Shown: piece after piece, positions 37,432 to 44,437 of the stretch | How positions within the stretch are numbered: position 1 is the first letter of the stretch | Layout: each line of letters opens with the position of its first letter | DNA from: Paraburkholderia caffeinitolerans | GTDB lineage: Bacteria > Pseudomonadota > Gammaproteobacteria > Burkholderiales > Burkholderiaceae | NCBI RefSeq assembly: GCF_902859945.1 | Contig: NZ_CADIKL010000031.1 | Location: 1-64,000 of the forward strand | Direction: 5' to 3' | DNA length: 64,000 nt | Position numbers and translations under genes: made by a program | The notes under the pieces: generated by a model | What the model was told of the DNA's origin: nothing | The model's database searches: none | What the model saw: the letters and a program-made list of their open reading frames with translations, nothing else

Positions 37432-38685
37432 TCAGGAGGTGGCGAAGCGAACGCCCTGGGCACTGTCCGCCATGCCTTCGATCAACGCGGCGACGTTCTC
37501 CGCTGTTACCGCCGACAAAGTCCAGCCGAGGTGCCCGTGCCCGGTGTTGTAGAACACGCCCGGCATGCGTCCCCGGCCGACCTTCGGCAGCATGCTCGGC
37601 AGCATGGGCCGCAGTCCCGCCCATGGGATCACGCGCGAGGTACTGACCTGCGGGAACAGCCGCCGCGTCCACTCGACAAGCGGCGCGACACGGTCCGCGC
37701 GAATGTCCCGGTTAAAGCCATTGATCTCGGCCGTGCCGGCCACGCGGAACCGGTCGGCCCCCAGCCGGCTCGTGACGATCTTGGCGCTTTCATCTAGCAG
37801 GCTGACCCACGGCGCCGCGCGCTGGCTCGTTTCGTCGTCGAGGCAAACCGTGATCGAATAGCCCTTCACCGGATAAACGTTCACGTGGTCGCCCAGCATC
37901 GACGCGAATACGCGGCTGTTGACGCCAGCGCAAACGACGATGCGGTCGAACCTTTCGTTATCCGAAGCACCCTGCTCTGCAGCCGATACGGTAAAAGCGC
38001 CATCCGAATCGCGCCGGATCGCCGTGATCTGCGTGTCGTGGCGAAACTCCACGCCATGCCGCACGCACGCCTGCGTCAGTCCGCGCGTGAACTTGTGGAT
38101 GTCGCCGGTCGAATCCGAGGGCGTGAAAAAGCCGCCGAAAAACGCTCCGTCCAGCGTCGGCTCGATCTGCCGGATCTCGGCCGCCGTCACAGGCCTGCGA
38201 TCGAGACCGCCTTCGGTCAAAATGGCATTGACCTTCGAGGAAGCGTCGAAGCTCTTGCGGTCCCTGAAGATATGCAGGATGCCGCGCTGCTCCAGATCGA
38301 ATTCGATCCCCTCCTTGCGCGCGGTCTCGAACAAGTGCTCGCGGGCCGCGATGGCGAGGCGCACCGTTTCTAGCGTGTTCGCCCGATAGTTCGGAATCTG
38401 CCGCAGGAACTCGGCCATCCACGAGTATTTGTGCCAGCCCGGCAGCGGATTCACCAGCAGAGGCGCGTCGCGCGTGAGCATCCAGCGCAGGCCTTTGAGA
38501 ACGGTGGCGGTGCTGTTCCAGACTTCGGCGTTGCATGCGGAGAGTTGACCGCCGTTCGCGAACGAAGTCTCCATCGCGCTATAGCGGTGGCGTTCGAACA
38601 CGGTAACGCGAAAACCGCGCTTTGCGAGGGCGTAAGCGGTCGTGACGCCGGTAATCCCGGCGCCAATAATGGCGATTCGTGACAT
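37432..38685 (-). CDS. FAD-dependent D-amino acid dehydrogenase (DadA-like), riboswitch-controlled
   Basis: 417 aa DAO-superfamily oxidoreductase. The FAD fold is MSRIAIIGAGITGVTTAYALAKRGFRVTVFERH and the C-terminal FAD contact is WAGLRPMLPSMLPKVGRGRMPGVFYNTGHGHLGWTLS. DadA enzymes deaminate D-amino acids and pass electrons to the quinone pool; related enzymes oxidise glycine. The open frame runs upstream into the riboswitch, so I start at ATG 38685. A tandem glycine riboswitch and its own promoter precede it, implying use of glycine. Its place after a taurine-type ABC transporter also allows a role in amino-sulfonate deamination. The substrate is unresolved. Confidence 0.88.
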   Translation of the reverse strand: MSRIAIIGAGITGVTTAYALAKRGFRVTVFERHRYSAMETSFANGGQLSACNAEVWNSTATVLKGLRWMLTRDAPLLVNPLPGWHKYSWMAEFLRQIPNYRANTLETVRLAIAAREHLFETARKEGIEFDLEQRGILHIFRDRKSFDASSKVNAILTEGGLDRRPVTAAEIRQIEPTLDGAFFGGFFTPSDSTGDIHKFTRGLTQACVRHGVEFRHDTQITAIRRDSDGAFTVSAAEQGASDNERFDRIVVCAGVNSRVFASMLGDHVNVYPVKGYSITVCLDDETSQRAAPWVSLLDESAKIVTSRLGADRFRVAGTAEINGFNRDIRADRVAPLVEWTRRLFPQVSTSRVIPWAGLRPMLPSMLPKVGRGRMPGVFYNTGHGHLGWTLSAVTAENVAALIEGMADSAQGVRFATS

Positions 38686-38734
38686 GACATGGTCCAGATT
38701 AGATTGAGCACTGTCGTTTCCGACACCTGTGCCC

Positions 38735-38932
38735 CATCTGTCCATGTACCTGAGAGTTTCTTTCCGTGCCGGCGCTGGACGCGCCGGCACGGAAATCTCC
38801 TTCGGTGGGCGCGTGCGCGCCGCTCTCCAGATGTTCTCGCTGCAGGGTCCTTGTGCCTGAGAGTTTCCGGGGCGGTTGCTCCGTCGGCGCCGTCAAGTGC
38901 TTTCGCAGTGACAGTCTCTCCCGCTGCAGCTG
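38735..38932 (-). promoter_or_regulatory. tandem glycine riboswitch (two gcvT-type aptamers)
   Basis: Reading the minus strand from 38932 downward, the first aptamer has GCGGGAGAGAC (near 38924-38914), GGCGCCGACGGAGCAA and CTCTCAGGCACAAGGACC (near 38863-38846). The second has CTGGAGAGCGG (near 38829-38819), CACCGAAGGAGAT and CTCTCAGGTACATGGACAG (near 38756-38738). GGAGAG, CGAAGG-like and CTCTCAGG..GGAC boxes in this order, twice, are the signature of cooperative glycine riboswitches. Aptamer 2 has a very strong P3 stem: 15 perfect bp (38761-38775 with 38781-38795) and a 5-nt loop. Glycine binding normally turns expression on. The DadA-like start is about 50 bp downstream. Confidence 0.92.
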
Positions 38933-38945
38933 GTCGAACAGTGCA

Positions 38946-38974
38946 ACGATAGCGGGCCGTTATTGCCGGTGCAA
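38946..38974 (-). promoter_or_regulatory. sigma-70-type promoter for the riboswitch transcript
   Basis: On the minus strand TTGCAC (38974-38969), a 17-bp spacer and TATCGT (38951-38946) make a good promoter. Transcription would begin near 38939, just before the first aptamer, and so independently of the ABC genes upstream. Confidence 0.6.
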
Positions 38975-38991
38975 GCGTTTTTTCGCACGCA

Positions 38992-39729
38992 TCAATGCGC
39001 AAGAATCCCCATCGCCGTTTTCTTCAATTCCAGAAAATTCGGCTCGAACGCCACATTCGGCGTGCGCGGGCGGTCCAGTTCGATGGGCACGTCGAGTGCA
39101 ACGCGCCCCGGGCGCGCCGAAAGCACCACAAGCCGTGTACCGAGAAGGATCGCTTCGTCAATGTCGTGAGTAATGAACACGATCGTGCAGTGAAGCTGGT
39201 CCCACAGTGACGTCAAGAACGTCTGCATGGAGCTGCGCGTCTGCGCATCGAGTGCGCCGAAGGGCTCGTCCATCAGCAGCACCTTCGGCTTCATGACGAG
39301 CGCGCGCGCGATTGCCACGCGTTGCTGCATGCCGCCCGACAACTCATAGGGCTTGTGCTTGGCAAAGGACTCCAGGCCGATGATCTTCAAAATCTCCGCG
39401 GAATCCTTGCGCCGCTGCGCCTTGGGCACCGAGTGCAGCGACGGGCCGAACTCGATGTTTTCTTCCACGCTGAGCCACGGATACAAGCCGGCCTGCTGGA
39501 ACACCACGACACGGTCGGCGCCCGGCTCGTCCTTGACCTCGCCATCGATGTAGATGTTGCCCCGCGAGGGGGAAGTCAGACCGGCGAGCAGGTGCAGCAA
39601 GGTCGTCTTTCCGCAGCCGGAAGAGCCGAGCACGGTGATGAATTCGCCGCCCCGGAACTGCAGATTGATGTTTTCCAGTGCCGTGGTGGCGCCGAAGGTC
39701 TTGTACAGGGAATCGATGACGATGTTCAA
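38992..39729 (-). CDS. nitrate/sulfonate/taurine-type ABC transporter ATPase
   Basis: 245 aa ATPase of the TauB/SsuB/NrtD class. Walker A GSSGCGKTT, Q-loop VVFQQAGLYPWLSVEENI, signature LSGGMQQRVAIARAL, Walker B VLLMDEPFGALD and the switch THDIDEA are all intact. It acts on the cytoplasmic face with the permease encoded two genes upstream. Neighbouring xsc/pta point to a sulfonate such as taurine. Confidence 0.93.
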   Translation of the reverse strand: MNIVIDSLYKTFGATTALENINLQFRGGEFITVLGSSGCGKTTLLHLLAGLTSPSRGNIYIDGEVKDEPGADRVVVFQQAGLYPWLSVEENIEFGPSLHSVPKAQRRKDSAEILKIIGLESFAKHKPYELSGGMQQRVAIARALVMKPKVLLMDEPFGALDAQTRSSMQTFLTSLWDQLHCTIVFITHDIDEAILLGTRLVVLSARPGRVALDVPIELDRPRTPNVAFEPNFLELKKTAMGILAH

Positions 39730-39765
39730 GTTCGTCTCCTCGTCGACGGTCAGACTGTCAATGGG

Positions 39766-40785
39766 TCAATGCGCCAATGATTTCGAATACTGCGGAGCGA
39801 CATTCGCGTCGAAGTTCGCCGGCACGGACGTAATGCGCCCTATCTTGTTGAGCACCTTGGCGGTATTCACAAGCGTCTGGTACGTCGCCGAGGTCTTGAC
39901 GCCGGCGTCGATGCCCATCACCTTGGGCGTCGTCTGGTCCGCGCCGGAGAACAGTTCGTAACCGGCGAGTTCGCTCGTCGCCACCGGCACGGTCACGCCC
40001 GTCGCCTTCGCCATTTCGGCGATGGCCTGGTCGCGATTCTTCATGGTCACCTGATAGCCCGCGTCGAGCGCCGTGACGAAGCCGGTAACCAGGTCCGGGT
40101 GCGCTTTCGCCCAATCCGCGTTGGCGATGCACACGTTGTAGCTCGACGCTTCGCGCGGCAGGTCGCCGTCGGTCTTGATGGCCTTGCCGCCGGCGGCGCG
40201 CAGCGCGCTGAAGACCGGATCCCAGACGATGGCCGCGTCGATCGCGCCGGTCACCCACGAGGTGCGCATCTGCGGCGGCGCCATGTTGACCTGGGTGACC
40301 GACTCATACGGCACATGCGCTTGCGCCAGGAAGGTCGCCAGTTCGAAGGAAGCCTGGGAGCCCGCCACGATCGCGATCTTCTTGCCTTTCAGCCCCGCAA
40401 CGTCGTGGATGCCGCTATCGGGCTTGACCACGATGCCAGCCGCATTGGTATAGCGCTCCTGGTTGTACACGATGGCCATCGGCAGGCCCTGGGCGATGGC
40501 CGTGACGAGCGGCGGCACGCCAAGCCCGCACATGAACGTGAGGCTGTTCGACGCCAGCGCGCTCATGGCCGCCGGGCCAGAGCTGAAGAGCTTGTACTGG
40601 ACATCGGCGTTCATATGCTTTTCGAACAGATGCTCGGCCATCGACACCATGTACGGATCGGCGCCGTTGTCCTCGTAGCCGATGATGACTTCGGGCTTGC
40701 CCTGGGCGTAAGCCGCGCCCGGCATCAGGCAACTGCTCGCAAGTAGCGCCGCGCTTACGCCAAAGATCCATTGCATCTTTTTCAT
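39766..40785 (-). CDS. sulfonate/taurine-type ABC transporter binding protein
   Basis: 339 aa periplasmic protein of the NMT1/SsuA/TauA group. Signal peptide MKKMQWIFGVSAALLASSCLMPGAAYA. The fold is shown by FSSGPAAMSALASNSLTFMCGLGVPPLV, LKGKKIAIVAGSQASFELATFL and TGAIDAAIVWDPVFSALRA, the last resembling TauA's aromatic ligand-site segment. Middle gene of the permease-binding protein-ATPase operon; the gaps are 24 and 36 bp. Confidence 0.9.
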   Translation of the reverse strand: MKKMQWIFGVSAALLASSCLMPGAAYAQGKPEVIIGYEDNGADPYMVSMAEHLFEKHMNADVQYKLFSSGPAAMSALASNSLTFMCGLGVPPLVTAIAQGLPMAIVYNQERYTNAAGIVVKPDSGIHDVAGLKGKKIAIVAGSQASFELATFLAQAHVPYESVTQVNMAPPQMRTSWVTGAIDAAIVWDPVFSALRAAGGKAIKTDGDLPREASSYNVCIANADWAKAHPDLVTGFVTALDAGYQVTMKNRDQAIAEMAKATGVTVPVATSELAGYELFSGADQTTPKVMGIDAGVKTSATYQTLVNTAKVLNKIGRITSVPANFDANVAPQYSKSLAH

Positions 40786-40809
40786 TTTTCGTCTCCTCGG
40801 ATGACCCGA

Positions 40810-41664
40810 TCAGTTATGTCCGCGCCACGGAACGACTATGTTTTCGATCTTGCGAATCGCCAGCTCCATCGCATACCCAATCAACCCGATGATCACGATG
40901 CCGACAATCACGATGGCAACCTGCAAGGCTTGTCCTGCGAACTGCACGAGCCAACCCAGCCCGCTACTCGCCGCGATCAGTTCCGCGGCCACGAGACAGG
41001 TCCACGCCACGCCGATGCCCACGCGCATCGAGGTGAAGATTTCCGGCATTGCCGAGGGCAGCACGACCTTGCGGAAGATCTGCGCGTTGGTCGCGCCGAG
41101 CGTGCGCGCCACCGAGATGCGCAGCGCCGGCGTGCTTTTCACGCCCGACATGGTGCCGATGATGATGACCGGAATGGTGCCGACCAGAATAAGAATGGCT
41201 TTGGGCAATTCGCCGATGCCGAACCACACCACCAGCAGCGGAATATAGGCAAGCGGCGGAACCGGCCTCACGAACTGCAGCAGCGGGTCGATGATGTCGA
41301 ACACAAACTTGTTCCGCGACATCAGCAAACCCACGGGAACGCCGATCAGAATTGCGCCGACAAAGCCAATAACGATGCGGAAGCAACTAACCAGGATGTC
41401 GCTGAGGAGCGACTGTCCGCCATAGCCGTTATGGATGATGTCGACGAAGGCTTGCCACACCGCCACCGGCGAAGGGAGCGCGAAGGACGGGAAAATGCCT
41501 GCTTTCGATACCGCCTGCCAAAGTAAGACGCATACCACGAGAACGGCCGTCGTCAGGGTCCAGGAATTGAGCTTTCCGTGGCCGCGGCGAATCTTGATCA
41601 CAGGCTCGATTGGCGAGTCCGCGGGATGCTTCATCATTTTCGTCAGTCTGGGTAAGGCTTTCAC
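40810..41664 (-). CDS. sulfonate/taurine-type ABC transporter permease
   Basis: BPD-type inner-membrane permease, about six segments. The EAA loop is ALRISVARTLGATNAQIFRKVVLPSAMPEIFTSMRVG. I take GTG 41664 (VKALPRL) because GAGGAG lies six bases upstream, giving 284 aa; a start at 41697 adds 11 residues. First gene of the ABC operon and divergent from the MocR regulator across 478 bp. Confidence 0.9.
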   Translation of the reverse strand: MKALPRLTKMMKHPADSPIEPVIKIRRGHGKLNSWTLTTAVLVVCVLLWQAVSKAGIFPSFALPSPVAVWQAFVDIIHNGYGGQSLLSDILVSCFRIVIGFVGAILIGVPVGLLMSRNKFVFDIIDPLLQFVRPVPPLAYIPLLVVWFGIGELPKAILILVGTIPVIIIGTMSGVKSTPALRISVARTLGATNAQIFRKVVLPSAMPEIFTSMRVGIGVAWTCLVAAELIAASSGLGWLVQFAGQALQVAIVIVGIVIIGLIGYAMELAIRKIENIVVPWRGHN

Positions 41665-42142
41665 CGCCGTCTCCTCAAGTTGAAATGCAATCAGCACGCC
41701 ACGGAACGCTTTTTTTTATTCGCTACGCTTTTAGCCAGCGTTTCGCCCGTTAAGCCAAGGATTCTCAATCAATAAAGCGGCGGGTAGTACCACGCGGGAA
41801 GATCCGATGGAGCCAGTGCCAGATGAGCGTGGTTTTCCCGATTCCTTCGATTATTCAAACGGCGGGCGCGCAACCCGCGCGCCCGCCCGCCGGCCACGCT
41901 GCGCCGCAGCAGCGGCGGGCGTTCGACCGCCCGCACCCGTGGCGAGGGGCTTCCCGAAAACCGCCAGGTTCGTTGGAAGGCAGGTTCATTGCAAACCGTC
42001 GCTCCGAAATTTACCTAATCGACTCGGAAGACCACTCTTGAATATTGTGGGCCGATAATGGCCGAATGTCAGGTCGATTTACGGGCCTTACAAATGAACG
42101 TTCACTGCCCTCTCACCGCCCTCACCCATCACAGGAGCAAGC
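41665..42142. other. 478-bp divergent intergenic region of the sulfonate module
   Basis: No gene is supported here. On the ABC side are two direct repeats, TTTAGCCA (41730-41737) and TTAAGCCA (41750-41757), offset by 20 bp. On the opposite strand they read TGGCTWAA, reminiscent of the CTGGACYTAA repeats I recall for the MocR regulator TauR. A perfect GC-rich hairpin lies at 41861-41887: GGCGGGCGCGC, loop AACCC, GCGCGCCCGCC. It has no T run. Promoters on either side could not be placed with confidence. Confidence 0.5.
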
Positions 42143-43729
42143 ATGCCGACCCGTACCCCGTCCGCCCTTTGGGCCCAGCAGTTTCGACGGTCACCGGAGT
42201 CGAAGACAAGCCTGCAGCATCAGATTCGCGAGATGCTGGTGGCCTCCATTCTCGACGGACAACTGCCGCCTGACGCCGCGCTGCCATCGAGCCGCGAGTT
42301 GGCCGAGCAGCTTGGCGTCGCCCGCAATACCGTTGTGCTCGCCTATCAGATGCTCGTCGAAGAAGGTTATCTGGTCTCGCGCGAGCGCAGCGGCCACTTC
42401 GTCAACCCCGACATGCTGAAGGGTCTGCACGGCGTAACGGTGCAAAAGCGCGTGCAACAACAGCTGCAACAGCGCGTGCAGCAACGGGAGCAACTGCGCG
42501 CGGATCAAGCCGGCGCGGCCGAGCCCCATGGCGCGGCGCCCCCCTTCGCACCCTCCTGGAAGTCGCGCATCGTGCGCCCGCCCTCGGCCCAGCGCAACAT
42601 CGTCAAACCCGCCAATTGGCAGAACTATGCATATCCGTTCATTTACGGGCAATTCGATCAATCGCTGTTTCCCACCAACGACTGGCGCGAGTGCTGCCTC
42701 AAGGCGCTGTCGATCATGGAGATCCGCAACTGGGCGCCCGACCTGATCGAACGCGACGACGAGTCGTTGATCCAGCAGATCCGCACGCGTGTGCTGCCGC
42801 GGCGCGGCGTGTTCGCGAAGCCCGAGGAGATCATCGTGACGAACGGCTGCCAGCAGGCGCTCTATCTCGTCGCGGATTTGCTCTGCGGAAAGAACACGAC
42901 GGTCGGCTTCGAGAATCCGGGGTATCCCGATGCCCGCAACATCTTCGTGAACCGCAACGCGAACCTGCTCGAACTGCCGATCGACGGCGAAGGGATCGAT
43001 CCGGTGCGCCTTGCCGGCTCGCTCGCGCGCTGCGACTACGTGTTCGTCACGCCGAGCCACCAGTGCCCGACCACGGCCACCATGCCCGTCGCGCGCCGCC
43101 GCGCGCTGCTGGAGCTCGCCCAGCAGCACGACTTCGTCATCATCGAAGACGACTACGAGAGCGAGAACACCTTCTCCGGCACGCCGCATCCGGCCTTGAA
43201 GAGCCTCGACACGGCGGATCGGGTGATCTACGTCGGCAGCCTTTCGAAGACCTTCGCGCCGGGCCTGCGCCTCGGCTATGTGGTCGGGCCGCCCGAGCTC
43301 GTGCGCGAGTTGCGCTCGGCGCGCCGCTTGATGGTGCGCCACCCGGTGGCCTATATCCAGCGCGCGTTCGCGACCTTCCTCGCACTCGGGCACCACGACG
43401 CGCTGCTGCGCCGGCTCGCCCATGCCTACAAGGAGCGGGCCCGCGCGCTGATGGCGGCGCTCGACACGCATTTGCCGGAGGTGCGCTACGTGCCGATCGG
43501 CGGCGGCGCGTCGTGCTGGGTGCAAGGCCCGCCCTGGCTCGACTCCGCGCGCCTTGCCGACGACGCGCGCGAAGCCGGCATCCTGATCGAGCCCGGCGGC
43601 GTGTTCTTCGCCGACGAGGTCGAACACAGCCCGTGGTTCCGCATGGGTTTCTCCGCCATCGAACTCGACAAGATCGAACCCGGCGTGCGCGCGCTCGCGC
43701 AAGTCGTGCGTCTGCAGCGTCCCGCCTGA
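42143..43729 (+). CDS. MocR-family regulator (GntR helix-turn-helix plus aminotransferase domain)
   Basis: 528 aa. A GntR winged helix (about residues 15-85, LHQIREMLVASILDGQLPPDAALPSSRELAEQLGVARNTVVLAYQMLVEEGY) is joined by a Gln/Arg-rich linker to a PLP fold-type I domain. The PLP lysine is K369 in GSLSKTFAPGLRLGY. TauR, PdxR and GabR have this plan and sense amines through PLP. It sits divergent from the TauABC-like genes and upstream of xsc, exactly as a taurine regulator would, so TauR function is likely but not proved. Confidence 0.92.
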   Translation: MPTRTPSALWAQQFRRSPESKTSLQHQIREMLVASILDGQLPPDAALPSSRELAEQLGVARNTVVLAYQMLVEEGYLVSRERSGHFVNPDMLKGLHGVTVQKRVQQQLQQRVQQREQLRADQAGAAEPHGAAPPFAPSWKSRIVRPPSAQRNIVKPANWQNYAYPFIYGQFDQSLFPTNDWRECCLKALSIMEIRNWAPDLIERDDESLIQQIRTRVLPRRGVFAKPEEIIVTNGCQQALYLVADLLCGKNTTVGFENPGYPDARNIFVNRNANLLELPIDGEGIDPVRLAGSLARCDYVFVTPSHQCPTTATMPVARRRALLELAQQHDFVIIEDDYESENTFSGTPHPALKSLDTADRVIYVGSLSKTFAPGLRLGYVVGPPELVRELRSARRLMVRHPVAYIQRAFATFLALGHHDALLRRLAHAYKERARALMAALDTHLPEVRYVPIGGGASCWVQGPPWLDSARLADDAREAGILIEPGGVFFADEVEHSPWFRMGFSAIELDKIEPGVRALAQVVRLQRPA

Positions 43730-43874
43730 GCGTTCCCGCGGCTGTCCGCGCCCTGGCCCAGGCGAAAGCTTCGCACTGGTGCTACCGCCCCCCATGAGCA
43801 AACCCTAATGTGTCGATATACGGTGCCGCACGCGACTTCTCGCGCAAGGCACCGGCTTCCAACTGGAGACACGT

Positions 43875-44279
43875 ATGGCAGATACGCTCAGCGCCCAATC
43901 CACCGTCACGGCCGACACGCTCGCCGCCTTTTCCGATGCCTTCAACCGTCATGACGCCAATGCGCTGATGGAATTCATGACTGAAGACTGCGTATTCGAC
44001 GCGGCTGGCGGACCGGAGGTCCACGGCACCCGCTTCGTCGGACGCGAAGCGGTGCGCGCCGCTTTCGAAGCCGTCTTTCGCACCTTCCCCGACGCTCACT
44101 GGGGCTCGGGCCGCCACTACGTCGTGGGCGATCGCGGCGTGTCCGAGTGGGTGTTCACGGGCACGCATGCCGAAGGCTGGCGCATCGAAGCCGAAGGCTG
44201 CGATCTCTTCGAGTTTCGCGATGGACGGATTGCCGTGAAGCGCGCATTCCGCAAAGAACGCCCGAAGCTGCAGGCGTGA
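43875..44279 (+). CDS. SnoaL/NTF2-like small protein
   Basis: 134 aa with the cone-shaped NTF2/SnoaL pattern: TLAAFSDAFNRHDANALMEFMTEDCVFDAAGGPEVHGTRFVGREAVRAAF, then YVVGDRGVSEWVFTGTHAEG and CDLFEFRDGRIAVKRAF. Such proteins are isomerases, lyases or ligand binders; the sequence does not say which. It lies between the MocR and xsc genes. GGAG precedes ATG 43875. Its involvement in sulfonate use rests on position only. Confidence 0.82.
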   Translation: MADTLSAQSTVTADTLAAFSDAFNRHDANALMEFMTEDCVFDAAGGPEVHGTRFVGREAVRAAFEAVFRTFPDAHWGSGRHYVVGDRGVSEWVFTGTHAEGWRIEAEGCDLFEFRDGRIAVKRAFRKERPKLQA

Positions 44280-44310
44280 GCCCGCGCATAGGCCCGATAT
44301 CGAGCCAGGT

Positions 44311-44395
44311 GTTTTGAAACAAAACGTTCCATTCCATTCCAGATTTATCCATCGAACACAGATTTCCTTGACCCTCACGGGGCGCCGAATAGCAT
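44311..44395 (+). promoter_or_regulatory. xsc promoter region with inverted repeat
   Basis: GTTTTG-AAA-CAAAAC (44311-44325) is a perfect 15-bp inverted repeat, followed by three TTCCA repeats (to about 44341). TTGACC (44368-44373), a 16-bp spacer and TAGCAT (44390-44395) are an acceptable promoter 43 bp before xsc. The repeat is a candidate activator site. Confidence 0.45.
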
Positions 44396-44437
44396 CGAAT
44401 ACACGGCATCCCGTCAAACGACAACCGGAGACAGTTG

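Noticed and set aside
38689..39002. Small open frames on both strands before the DadA-like gene
   Set aside because: They lie inside the tandem glycine riboswitch, and their codons follow RNA stems, not protein.
42038..42059. TTGAAT and GATAAT as a MocR promoter
   Set aside because: Only 10 bp separate the two hexamers, too short for a sigma-70 promoter.
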